Source: Entrophospora sp. SA101
Lineage: Eukaryota > Glomeromycota > Glomeromycetes > Entrophosporales > Entrophosporaceae
DNA length: 64,000 bases
Direction: 5' to 3'
Assembly: GCA_958430865.1 (NCBI GenBank)
Contig: CAUDNR010003435.1
Location: forward strand, 1-64,000
A model generated the notes under the pieces. It saw only the letters and a list, made by a program, of their open reading frames with translations. It made no database searches and was not told the DNA's origin. This document shows, piece by piece, positions 23,791-37,091 of the stretch. A program made the position numbers and the translations under genes. How positions within the stretch are numbered: position 1 is the first letter of the stretch; each line of letters opens with the position of its first letter.

Positions 23791-25263
23791 ATGGACTCAA
23801 CAATATTAGAAAAGTATTTTAATGAAAATAAAAGATTATTAAACACGGGATTTTTATGATGTAAAAATATATGTAGGTGTAGAACCAAACATAAAGGAAA
23901 TTCATGCACATGCATCCATCATATGTACTCATTGCCCTTTTTTTAGGGTTGCATTAAGTAATGCAACAAAAGAAAATGGTTATTATATTGTTAAAAAAGT
24001 CAATATTAATGAGCAACCTTTCAAAAACATTCTAAAGTTTATACTAAATTATTATTATATTAATTTGTTTATTAATTTATTATTGAATATATAATAACTA
24101 TTATTTATTTTTAAAGATTTTTGTATACATGTAAGATTGAATTAGATGAACTTGCTGGAGTTGATGTATTAGAAATATTAATTGCAGCTGATGAATTTGG
24201 ACTTGAATCACTTTATGAATATACAATGAATTATTTTATTAAAAAATATGAAGATTATATAAAAGAAAATCCAGTTAAAATTCTACAATTGATTTATTCT
24301 AATGAAATATTTAAGGAATTGAAAAATATCTATTTAAAAAAATTTTGTGATTATAGTGAAAAATTATTTCAGTCAAATGAATTTGAGTCGTTGGAAAAAC
24401 CAATTCTACTGGAAATTCTCAAAAGAGATGATGTCTCTGTTGATGAAATAGTTATTTGGGAAAATGTTCTTAAATGTGGATTATCAAGACATCCAGAAAT
24501 CAATAATAATGATCTTAAAAATTGGTCATCACAAAATTTTATTGATTTAAGCAACACAATAAAGGAGTTTATTTCTTTAATAAGATTTCAGGATATTTCT
24601 AATGAGGAATTTTTCAATAAAATTGTACCCTATCAGAAACTTTTTACTGAGTTTTTCTGGAACAACCTATTACAATATTATTTAGTTCCTAATAGTCAAC
24701 AAGCATTGAACTTATTGCCATCAAGAAATCCAAGGCTTGAATCAATGACAATTAATGAAAAGCTTATTTTGCTTTTTGCAAGTTGGATAGATAGAAAAAA
24801 CTCACCATATAATTCACACAGAGAAGTTAAATATAAATTTAAACTTTTATATTGTAGTAGTAGAGATGGTTTAGATCATACAATATTTCATCAAAGATGT
24901 GATAATATAAACAAAACTCTTGTAGCTGGTAAAATACAAAAGTCAGATCAAATAATTGGTGGTTATAATCCACTCAATTGGAATGGAAATGGTTATAAAA
25001 AAACAATTGAAAGTTTTATATTTAATATAAATGATAGAAATGATATTAATACTGCACAATTTAGCTATCTTGAAAATAATGATTATTGTTCATATGCAAT
25101 CAAATGTGATCCTTCTTGTTTACCTATTTTTGGTAATGGTAGTGACATTCGATTTTTTACAGATAATGGTATTTACAGTTGTTCAAATACTTATAATAAC
25201 ATCAATATATATGGTAGCAAATTTGATGAATTAGAAGTTTTTCAAATAATTGATAAAAAATAA
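23791..25263 (+). pseudogene. BTB-BACK-TLDc gene with a frameshift in its BTB exon
   Basis: Two exons by comparison with the intact paralogue at 48849-50537: 23791-24036 and 24117-25263. Exon 1 starts MDSTILEKYFNENKRLLNT, then two bases are missing relative to the paralogue at about 23850, which shifts the frame to a stop. Past this point the BTB domain is readable in another frame (DVKIYVGVEPNIKEIHAHAS). The donor is GTTTAT, weaker than GTAAGC in the paralogue. Exon 2 is open for 380 residues: BACK-like region (NPVKILQLIYSNEIFKELKN to GLSRHPEI), then TLDc (GGYNPLNW to ELEVFQII). BTB-TLDc proteins of these fungi are mostly uncharacterised; BTB domains often link to cullin-3 ligases and TLDc to oxidative-stress or V-ATPase functions. 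A sequencing error, or use of an internal start, could also explain the break. Confidence 0.75.
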
Positions 25264-26655
25264 AATAATCAAAATTTACTATATTACTACTGTACTTCTT
25301 AATACATGTATTATTCGATTTAAATAAAGATATACAGTGCATTTTAAAAAATTTTTTTTGCATATTTCAACAATTACATAAAGCTTATCGCATAAATAAA
25401 ATTAGTAAGAAACACTATCCTTGCTTTTTTTTCTAAAATCTATTTGGACTGCATTCTTTGATCAATTTGTCAACATTTTTTTGGCATCCTTTTTCCGGCA
25501 TCATTTCTCATTAGGATGAAATTTGAAAATATTGTGAGCATGCACCCTAGTTACTTACTTACTAGATAGTCCTTATTATACATGTTGTCAAAATTAATTT
25601 GACTTGACCTAATTCCCAAAATTTCAATTTTTAATCGTTTTCATACGACTCAATTAATTACGCCAAAAAGTCTTCTGATTGAGTCAAGTGGTCAACTTAT
25701 TCTATCACATGTATAGTGTACGAGTTTCACTATGATAACAATTTATTTAAAGTCAATACTAATACAATAATACAATTTCTTCCAATCTATTATACTAAAT
25801 CGTAACAATTTCCGCAAATGTATATTTATGCTTTGCTCTCAAAACTACTGTTAAACAATTCCTTGCTAAAATAATCAAAATTTACAATCTTATTATTTTA
25901 TTTGTTCCAAAGTTCAAGATCTTTTTATTAAACAATTTCTTGAAATCCTTCAATAGATTTTTGTTCCCTTGTGAATATTTTTTATCATTAATAAGCTATT
26001 TAATTTATTTTCGAATTGGCTCTATTTTACTGATTGTTTCATTGATTTTTTGATTTATAATATAGAATTGATTTTTGTGAGCTTTATAGTGAAGCATGAA
26101 ACCAAAAAGGAGTCCAACTCACAACTCACAAAAAAACTCACTATTGAAAGTAAGAATTTTTTCTTAATCATTGTTGATTAAAACAAACCATTGTATCACT
26201 TGTTTTTTAAACAAAAATGAATTGTGAACACAAGGTGAGATTATTTGCCTTGTTTTGATGCCAATCAGACAAAGATTTATTTAAATCACATAAAATATGC
26301 CTTGAATGTATGGATGATCAAAAATTATATGACAATCATTAATTACATTTCATAGAGGGGTGGACTGATACATTTCCCTTTATAGTCAGCAAAGAAAAAA
26401 AAATAGTGATAGGGAAATTATGAAGTGATAAACATAATAAATCCTTTTTAGAAATTATCACCCAATTACACCAAGTTTTGATCCCCGAAATTTCCTCGTG
26501 ACATAATGTTCACTTTGGTTTTATTGCAGTATGCTCCATATATTTGATAAATCTAAAATATTAGCCCTTTATTATTCTAAAAAAAATCTATATTAATTAT
26601 TTCTTCTATTTATAAAATTAAAACAATTATTGCTTAAATATAGTTTCCAGTTATA
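25264..26655. other. AT-rich intergenic region, copy B
   Basis: Matches 374-1719 except for 46 extra bases at 25696-25741, flanked by CAA at both edges. No gene was recognised. Confidence 0.6.
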
Positions 26656-28410
26656 TTAATTTAATCCAATTCCCATTAAATCTCTAAATTGTTCTTTTAC
26701 AAAAGGATGAGAGCAACCTCTTGGCCATCTAACATTATTACCAAAAATACGCTGCATCTCTGGTATATAATGATCAAAATAAGTGAAATCTTTTAGAAGT
26801 TTCTGATTTTTCTCTAGGCCACCATCAGCCCAAACCAATTTCCTATGATCCATATGATAAATAAAATGATCTTTCAAAACCAAAAATCTGTAACCTAATG
26901 CGTTCAATGATAATGCATGTTGTTGTTTGTCACCGCCTTGATTCTCAAATCGTTCATCATAGTATGGCGATGATTTTGATATAATGTAGTAAGGTTCCCA
27001 TTGTGATTCATAACATATTTCATAGAAAGGGTTTGAATTGTATAATTGATGTGATAATAGAATTTGTGTACCAGTTGGACCGTGGCCAGCAAAAGGATCA
27101 GTTATGTAAGCTATACCTTTATTATATAAATCTCTCAATTCTGATATTGTATTTGGAAATTTACCAAAATAATTTTCATGTATCGCAACACATGGTACTA
27201 CAAATGCTGTTGGTTTTTGATAATATCTATTGTTGTTATTGTCGTTATTATTGTTAGGTGGTGATTCTAGTATTGGAATTAGATTTTCCATTGAGAAATG
27301 ATATAAATTTCTTGTTGGAACAAAATCAGCATCCATTACAAATATGTAGTTTGATGGTGCAGTTTTAATGCCAATATTCCGTAATTTATTAATCGGATAT
27401 TTTAAATAATTGTCTGATAAATAATTTGGTTTGATTATGGTCATGCTAATTCTATTATAAAGATATAAATTTTTGTCCATTTCAAAATATTTAACTAATT
27501 GGTTTACATCTTCGGGATCTAACAGATATCTTTTTTATGAATGAGAATTATTATTGAAGTTAATAACAAAATTCATAATAATAATAAAATCAATACATTT
27601 AAGAGGATAGATCAAACTTACAATACGACAGAGATTGGACCGGGCCAAACCGATATTGCTTGTTCGAATCGTGTTAGTCGATTTGCCGAAAATTGTGATA
27701 CTAGTGTGATAACATTCTTTGGAAAATGTGATTTTGCTTTATGAAAATGAATTATTTCATTTGTTGAATTATTTTCAACTTTATATCAATAAAGAGGAGT
27801 TATTATTAGGTATATATATTATCTTTGAAGGAGCAATAAAAAATTAATTTGCTTACTATATTTAGAAATTTGATCTAAAGCAAGTCTAAGATTAGCTAAG
27901 AAAAAAAAAATATTAATATTTCTGACTTTTTTTTAAAAAAATTATCAAATCAAGCTTGCAATTTTTTTTACCTGAAATATCTAAACGAGCCACAAATGAA
28001 CAAATATCTCGTTCTTTACATTCAGAAAAACCATATGGCATTATTAATCGTTTGTCCGAGTGAGTTATTAAAACTACAATCATACCCAAAGGAACGTTTA
28101 CACTTTTTACATTATGAAAAATATGTTCTCTTTGCAAATCGCTATTTCTCCAATACCCAGGTTCCCATAAGGAACAAACGTCATTCCCGTTACATATTTG
28201 AACTTTACTTTGAGTAATATTTACGGAAGTTTCCACGTGGAATGTTGACGTTGTTGTTGAAGGATAATTTAAAAAAGTTATCGAGATTAATATGTAAAAT
28301 ATAAAAGAAAATAAAATAATAAAAATTGATAAGGGCCACCTTCGATAAAGGTAGGTTGATAAAAAACGAAATTTACGTTTTATTATAAATTTATTTTTAT
28401 ATTTAAACAT
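26656..28410 (-). CDS. GT49 (LARGE-like) glycosyltransferase, copy B
   Basis: Exons 27972-28410, 27622-27736 and 26656-27529 give the same 475-residue product as 1720-3474, offset by exactly 24936 bases, with the same splice sites, membrane segment (residues 26-48) and DAD motif (251-253). No difference from copy A was noticed. Upstream is the Sog2-like gene of this copy; downstream is the TLDc gene on the opposite strand, so their 3' ends converge. Confidence 0.85.
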
Positions 28411-28669
28411 TTAGAAAAGAATTTTTTTTAATTTTTCAACCTATAATGGGATAAAATTAAATTTTTTTGGGTAACACCTATTTCGTGTAGAAATTACGTG
28501 CCAAGAGATTAAATTGAATTAAACATTCCTTTACAGTTAAATAAGATAGATATATCTTAAATTCTATTTTTTAAGAAACTAATTTTTATAAAAGCTTTTT
28601 AGAATTAAATTAAATTAAATTAAATTAAATTAAATAAATAATAAATAAGAGCAATAATAATCAAAATTA

Positions 28670-31273
28670 TTAAGAACTATCCAACAATACTTGATTTTTA
28701 TTTAATAAACCTGTTAATTCAGTATAAGATTTCATCACATGACTTAACCCTGATTTAACTTTACTGTTCAATTGCCATTTGTGTGAGACTTCCTTTGCAA
28801 ATTCACATAATTTAATTGTTGTCTAAAAAAAAAATTTTATTTTTATTTTAATGATGTATTTATTCTAAAACACACCAAAAAATAAAAATTATCATTTACC
28901 TGAAGAAAAACCAGTGTATCATCATAAACTTTAAGTTGTATGGATGGATCATCTTTATTATTGGTGGATGATTTTGCTGATAATAAAGATTTTTTTAAGA
29001 GTATGGTGACTTCATTTGCATCTTTAACCAATTCATTCATTTTATCCTTAATAGATGATGAGGATTTCATCTGATCTTCATTAGTAGGTTCTAAAACATC
29101 CTCCACATTATCTGATAAACATTTTATAACATTTTCTACAGCTTTAATTGCAACTTCCACTTGTGAAAGAAGTTGATTAAATATAGCTATTGAAAATAAA
29201 AAGTCCGTGTTTAAGTTATTATGCAGTCCTGCTGAATGTGGCCCTGATCCCGCACTTGTAGGTGTATTTAAACTATAAGATGATGATGAAAAATATGATG
29301 AAGCTGCACTTGCTGAATATGGTGCAACATTAGCAATATTACTACTATTTGATCTTGTCATAGATTTTGATCTAAAGGGGGTAGACATTCCAGTGTAAGG
29401 CGTCTGAGCATTTAATAATGGAAATATCAATTCCCATGCAAATTTGATATCTGCAACTGCTCCATGAAGCATCAATAGAAGTGTACGAGAATATCTCATA
29501 TTTTCAGGAGATTGTGTAAGTGATTTGAGTTGTTTATTCAAAAGTTCCATTAATAACTTAAAACTAGATATATTCTCTTGACATGTAGTAAGCAATTTAA
29601 TACAATGATCTGCATCAGGTGTCTGTAATGCAAAGTCATCATATATTTGTAATGCTGTACTCAACTGTCCAATCAGTTTTGCTGCTTTGTTAAGATCATT
29701 CATAAATATTTTTTCACTCCCAGTAACAATTGCAAACTGACGAATTGCTTTATGTACTTGTGAAAATGCATACAAAATATTTCGACTAGCTTCTCTTAGT
29801 GAGATGTCACTCATTGGAAGATTTTCTGCTGGAAGAAGTGCCCTAAGTTTTTGGAAATAATAATCACTTTGTTTCTCTTCAGCAATGCCACTTTGGCTTT
29901 GTGTTGAACTTATTGAATCTGAAGATGCACTTTTTGAATGTTTATGAACGAATTTACTTCTAAAAATTGCTAATGTTGCATCAAAATCATTGCTATGACT
30001 TCGGTTACGATGAGCAAATGGCAAATCCAAACTTAATTTTGGATTAAGACGTCTTTTCTCTTGTTTTGTGATGGGCTGATCACTTTCTTTGATTGTTTTT
30101 AAAGATGATGAGGATCCACCACCAATATCAACTATTTGTCTTGTGTTAACATTAGATGATAGGTAATTAATGGTATCAACTGAAGTTGCTTTTTTTAATT
30201 GTTTATTATTATTTTGTGAATCAAACTGACAATCCACTTCTTCATCACTACTAAAGTAATAATGATAATATGTTTTATGATTATTTATATTATATATAAT
30301 ATTGAACATTTAGAAGCTTTCTATTAACAGAAAATTTATATATAAGACCAACCTGCTATTTTTGATCTCATCCGACTCATCTAAATAAAGTAAACATTAA
30401 AAATTGAATAATTAAAGTTGTAAATTTTTTGTTTAAAAAAATTATTAAATAAACATACCTGAATTTTGTCTAAGGTATTCCTTTAGATTTTCTAACCAAG
30501 GTAACATGACATCTTTATCTTCACCTTTTGGAATCACATGAATACTTTTTGGTGGAAATTTAATTGGATTGAAATCAATTTTTAAATATTGCAAATCCTT
30601 CATATCAGCAATATATTTTGGTAATCTTTTTATTTGATTTTTTGAAATTTTCAGTAACTATTAAAACAAAAATCATATCAAATTTCAATCTTTTTATATA
30701 ATTTTACTATTGATTATCATATTTTTATTACCTGTAATGTCATCAATTTTCCAAAATCTTGAGGTAATTTACAAATTTTATTTTTACTAATATCCAAAAT
30801 TTTTAAACTTGGCATTGAACAAAGCTTTTTTTTTAAAAAAAAAACTTTATATTGGTAAATATGTTCGAATAATAATAATATTGCTTGAAGTATTTGCAAA
30901 CAATTAAAATAATTACTGCTTCTGGAAATTCTATAAAAGCATTTTGAGAAAGATTAAGATATCTTAAATGTGTGAAATTAGACATTTCTTTTGGAAGTTT
31001 TGACAATTGATTGATTTCGATTGACAACCTAAGAATTTTTTTAACTTTTTTTAATAATCAATTAATCATATCCAAAATTTTAATCTAAACATTTTATCAG
31101 TCAGTTATCATTATTATTAATTTCTACCTGTCAACATTATAGTTAATTGCATAATTTATAACTTCGATAGGGATTTCAGTTATCCTTTTTTTTGTTAGTT
31201 TGATGGTTATAGAAGTTTCGTTCAATGACTCCTCCACCAATTTGAGTAATCGTTTTACCTCTTCTTCAGACAT
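28670..31273 (-). CDS. Sog2-like LRR protein, copy B
   Basis: Exons 31128-31273, 30917-31028, 30732-30824, 30459-30657, 30353-30380, 28900-30250 and 28670-28822 encode the same 693-residue protein as 3734-6337, with LRRs at about 49-150 and the Sog2 region in the 1351-base exon 6. The 28-base exon 5 (DESDEIKNS) is a micro-exon needed to keep the frame. All junctions match copy A. Confidence 0.88.
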
Positions 31274-31424
31274 CTTCAAAATTTTTGAGAAAACAAATAA
31301 TAAAAAATTTAAATTTGATCTCCCACTATTTTAGTACAAAATCAAAATAGGCATACTATTGCATATCAATTTTGCGAATTATTTTTTTATTTTAAAAATG
31401 ACATATACATCCATATAAGGATTC

Positions 31425-31536
31425 TGTCGGGAACATAGTAACTTTTCTAAAAAATGTTCTTACAGAGGGAGAGGTTGTTCATAGATAGAGAGGTATTTTC
31501 TGTAATAATAAGATTAATAGTAATTGGTTCCCGACA
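31425..31536. mobile_element. Candidate 112-bp MITE, copy B
   Basis: The TGTCGGGAAC/GTTCCCGACA ends are preserved at the same place relative to the Sog2-like gene as in copy A, so insertion predates the duplication. Confidence 0.45.
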
Positions 31537-31693
31537 TATATGCTCTTGTAGAGATGTTTTTATATGATGTTTTTATATGGAGAGGTACGTACGATTGTAT
31601 AAAGTTGATTGACTGATAAGATTATATATTAGTGACACGTACTGCCAATTATTTAAGCCTAATTAAAAACCACCATCATTCTAATTATTAAAC

Positions 31694-32799
31694 TATGCCA
31701 TAATAACAATAATTGTATGTCCAGTCTTTTCAACCAAATTATCAACAATGTTCAAGCAAGTGGTCACACGCATTCTTTTTTCAATCACGCCAGATTCATA
31801 AAGGTAATCAAATGAAATGCGAAACCATTTCTTGAATTAAATAATAAGATGCCGTGCAGTAAATTCGGCAAAAAAATGTTGAATTTTCTATATTTGTTTC
31901 AATTTTAATAACTTTTTAAAATTTCAGGTTACAACAACAAATACACAAATATATGTGTGCATATTTACCTTTATAGCACAAGATATTTGTTTCACAATTT
32001 CATCAAAAGTTTCTATTATAATTTTTACTTTTTTAATTTAAACAAAAATTATAAAAATTGAAAGAAAAATAGTTTTTGCAAACCTCGTCGTTTGTAACCA
32101 ATGCATGCAGATTTTATCTTTTGCAATTGGCTCGTAATCATTTTTAGTAATAGGCATAAATTGCAAAAGGCTCCCGATGACAAATGTGGTGAAAGTGATA
32201 TTATTTTTCTTAAAAAAAAAAAAAGGCTTTTCAGTCCAGGAACCTTCATTCTCATTGAAATTAAAAAATCCATAATCTTATTTGTATTCTGACACAATCG
32301 ACAATCAGAAACACTATATATGTAAGTTAAAGGCGGGCGGTTTACCATAACTATCATTACTCTCTATAATGATAGGATCCAATTGTCTTGATGAAAGGTT
32401 TGAATTATAATCCAATAAAGAGAAGATTCAATTCTCTGGTTTGACAATCATCATAACCATTTTCCAATAACATGTTCATATCATATTTTTTATAATTATC
32501 AATAAATTTTCGAGCCTCAGCAATAAAACGCAGGGCGCGCTAGAATTTTAGCGCGATTAACTGCCGTTAATATTGAATTTTGTTTTATTTAGATCCAAGT
32601 TTCAGCTATGGCGATAATTGAGATAAATACGAGTGAATAGGAAAATATCTTGCAACGATTGAGAATTATTATCATCCAAAATTGTTTCAAAAAGGTTCTT
32701 TTCCTTTAAATAAGTGGCGAAATAGCCTTCAGCCCTTGTTTTCAAGGGAAATGATATTCGGTCAATATATTTGAAGTCTTTGGCACGGTGGATATTTCT
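31694..32799 (-). pseudogene. Decayed unrecognised gene, copy B
   Basis: Same broken coding-like stretches as at 6758-7863, offset by 24936. I saw no repair of any stop or frame change relative to copy A. Confidence 0.35.
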
Positions 32800-35700
32800 T
32801 TAAACCATTAAAAATTAAATAAAAAATCTTATCAAAAGATTTGTTGAGTGAAAATTCAATCAGTTATTATTTATTATTTATCACCTTTACTGATTTATAT
32901 AAAGAAACATCACAATCAATTTTTTATTTTCTCGCCAATTACTTTCTAACAGCAACAGATATAAGATAGATATAGACATAATTTTTTTTATCATAAACAA
33001 TAAAATGTTCAAAACTCAAGAATTCGACTTTTTTATTATGAAGTAAACAAATAAACTGATGATCAATAACAATCCTGAGTATATCGAAGATTCCTCTTCT
33101 GCTCGACGGTTATACAAACTATCAAGTATAGCCTTTTGTTTTGAAATTTCTTGATTTTCGTATATAAGATAAGAGGCTGTAGCCTTTTAGTTTATCAAAA
33201 AATATTTTAACAATAATAACAATAACCATACTGTTAATTAAAGTATCTCGCATGTAAAGGTGTCACGAAACGATTGGGACAATGTTTTTCTTGTTAAGCA
33301 TTATTTTATTTAGTAAAAAGAAAGAGGAATGAATTTTTCGTGTGAGAACCCCAAAAATCTATATTTAAGGGTGGAACTACATATGTAACCAATTTAAATA
33401 TTAAAAAGAACCATCTTCACAAAGTAGCAACGGCAGTAATTAATTATGTGCGAATTTTCTTTTCTGTGACCACAACAAATAAACCAATGCCAATTATTCC
33501 TTTACTTTACATTATCAAGTGAGTACTTTAAGAAAAGAACCATCACTAATTTGATTTTGTAATTATTTGTAAAACGTATTATTAAAGTCACATGACATTA
33601 CACGTTTCAGAGACTCCCTACACCCCCTAAATCAAATGATATTTGGCGGTCCCATAATAAAATTAAAATGTATGAATCTATAATTATTCGTACATAAAAT
33701 GTTAGTGTTGTGTACGTGCTTGAAAGAAAATACAAAAAAGTTGGGGAAAAAAAAAATTAAAGAATGTGTAATTTTAAAGTTACGCGTGACTAGTACAAAT
33801 CACGCTATCGTGTCAAAAAAACCAAAATGTATTGTAATATAGCCTTTTTACTATTATTAATGATTTTCTTTTCTAACATATTTATCTTTTCTTTTATAAA
33901 CTTATTAAAATTTCCTCACAGATCTTTGCTTAAATCTTTTTAATTTGTATTATTAAGAAATTATTGATTGATAAATTAATATTCATTAAACTGATTGATT
34001 GATAAATTAATTGATAAATTCGTTGGTAATTGATTGATATAATGATGCTAATTAATTAATTAATTATTCATCTTCTTGTCTTCGCGATGTTATTCTTGAG
34101 CTCTTATAGCAAGCTTCCTTCGCGACACTTTTCTTTCCGATATTTATATAGTTAATTAAAATTAATTAAATATGATCTTCAAAATTCTTTGTTGCTATTT
34201 TTTATTTATTTATATATATTTGTACATATATATATATACATATATATATATACACATTTACATATATATTAATATACATTATACAATGAATAATTCTAAA
34301 TTAATTAATTATATATTAAAAAAATAGTGATTGACTCATCTTTGTTTACAATCTTTATATTCTAAATTAGATGACTTAAATAATTGAACATGTTGAATTA
34401 TTTCGGTACGTAATACATGACGCGTGGAACTTTAAAAATTACAATATTTCTCTTCTTTATTTGTTATATGTGTGTGTAATAATAGTGAATAACATAATGT
34501 ACATATTATTAATATTAATTACTGGTTTGAATTAATTAGTCATTAGTCATTTGGCTTTTACACACAAAAAAACACACATACCGTTTATTACCAAATTCCT
34601 ATAATATTTATTATTGTTGTCATATATTACGTTGATTATGAAAAACTCCCCAAATAATTTATTTTGTACGAGATTGATTGGTGTAGCACGCACTTTATTA
34701 AGTGTTGTCACTTCACTTAATTAGTCACAGGTTATGAATAAAATTGTAATAAATAGAACAGTGATAGTTTTTTATGATTCAGTTTGGTTTCTCTCCAATC
34801 AAATTTTTATCTTTGATTTTTGATTTTTGAGGACCAAAATCCTTTAATAAATATTTTTAAAAATATTTTGAAAAGTAAAAATAAACAAACATCATTAATA
34901 TTATTTATTATAAAGACTTTCTTCAACTACTTACAAAATAATAATAATATATTAAAACAACTTATTATATAACAGTCTCCTAGATATATATACATTGTTG
35001 TTTTTGTGCTTCGTTTCTTTTTACTCCTAAATATTTCTCACATCTCGCACCTAATCATTCTCATTTCATATTCTCAATTATTCAACACTACTCACATATT
35101 CTCACCACCTTACCTCACCTCACCAAACTCACCATCACCTTACTTTAAATTGCCAGCCGGTAAATTTAAATTTTCAAGCTCTTCAACGAAAAGGCTTCTA
35201 GGACAAAAAAGCTCGCGTCTGTTAATATATCGGATTCTTTATTGGTACTTGTTATTTTCATTTTTATTATAATAAATAATATATTGTTATTATATCTCTA
35301 TTTTTTTTCAAGTTATTATTTTTATTTGAATTTCTTTCGAGAAAAACTGATTTTTATTACAATAAAAAATTTAAAAATTTAAAAATACTTATTATTAATA
35401 ATTATGGCGTGATTATGAATGTGTGTATTTGATGATATCTCAACAGCAGGTTGATGCATCAAAAATTTATTATTGTTGCTATTATTATTTTATGTATTAT
35501 ATATTATATGGTGTTATATTTGTTATTTATCATTGATTTATCAATATAATTAAGAAGTTTAAAGACCGAAAGTTTATAAAAGTTTATTACATATCTTATA
35601 TCATTATATACATATAAGTATAAAACGAATTCTAATCAATTTTCCTTTTTTTTTTTTTAAAAAAAAAGAAAATCTTCAAAAATCACAAATCAAAAAATAT

Positions 35701-37091
35701 AATTAATATTTTATAGTGCCTTCTTGCCAGACGAAAGAAGAATTCACCTGGTCAAAAAAAAAACATACGATATAGGAGCAACTGAGAAAGAAAGAAAAAA
35801 TATATAATAAATAAACGATCCAACCAAAGAAAACAATATATACAAAGCGTCCCTTCATTCCTTTGGTTGAAAGTATTTTTCGTGTACGAGAAATCTCAAA
35901 AGGTTTGCGGGGCCGTACAACATTTCTTTTTATTAGGAGCAATAATTGTTGCTTTTAACAGGCATCTCACATCATCATTCTTTCTTCAGATTACTCGTTG
36001 ATAATTTAGCCTGGTATATCTTTTTAATTTCTCAACTGGTTTAGTTTCTTTAATAATAAAACCATTTATTGATTTTCTTGTAATGTACTAAATCTTATCT
36101 ACTTTATAATATTATATTTTTATATTCATTTAATCATTAAGTTGTTTGTATAGTCAGTCAGTTCAACAAGAGGAGTGCGTGTTACGTCTTCTTTCCCATT
36201 CTTCTTTACCTCACTACATTCTTAATCTTGCTATATATGCAAGTATCTTCACTCCTTTCTATACAACAAAAAAAAATTCTTAAACCTTAAACCTTAATTA
36301 AATAGTATTTCAAGTTTTATAAATATATATTTACCAATCATCGCCACATTATTTTGTACATCCTTCTTCCCTTCACTCTCACTATTATTATTTTCTAAAT
36401 TTGTAATATAGTTAATATACATAATTTCTATTTCCTTTTTTATTTTCCCCTTTTTATTTTAATTAATTATTTTAATTATTATATATATAAACACCCTTCA
36501 ATATTATTTAATTTACTGACAAATAGTGTCAGTATGGAGTATTAAATTTTTTAAAAAAAATTACCACTTTTTATTTTTTCTTCTTTTCAAAAAGATGTCC
36601 ATATTTTCATTCAATCAACTTCACCGCGTTAATCATCACCACCACCATCACCACTATTATTTGAGTACTTGTTTATTGGTTGATCAGCGATTCAACGACA
36701 ACAAAATAGCAAACTCTTCATTCAACATCATCAAATAAAAAAAACCCCATTAACATCATCAACAACATTCTCGATCTATATCAATAATTATTCAAAACAA
36801 TTATATATAATAACTTTCATTAACTTATCAACAAAAACATCAAAAATACCACAATTTGTAATTTTCACCCCAACAAATTTTATCAATCCCGCGTTTTCTT
36901 TCTTTTTCACACTTTACCAACTTTTTATTTTCTCTTTAATCTTTGGTTATTATTACCAAAAATTATTTAAAAAAAATCTCAAGCGGGTTCTTGATTTTAT
37001 TAATCAAAAAAAAAAAAACAAAATTTATTTCTTCTAAAACAAAAAAAAAAAAAAGCAAAGTTATATAATTAATTTATCAATAATACAAAAC
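32800..37091. other. Long AT-rich intergenic and probable kinase leader region, copy B
   Basis: Counterpart of 7864-12155. No gene was recognised. The pyrimidine-rich, G-poor stretch lies at about 35006-35150 and poly-A tracts lie just upstream of the kinase ATG. Confidence 0.45.
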
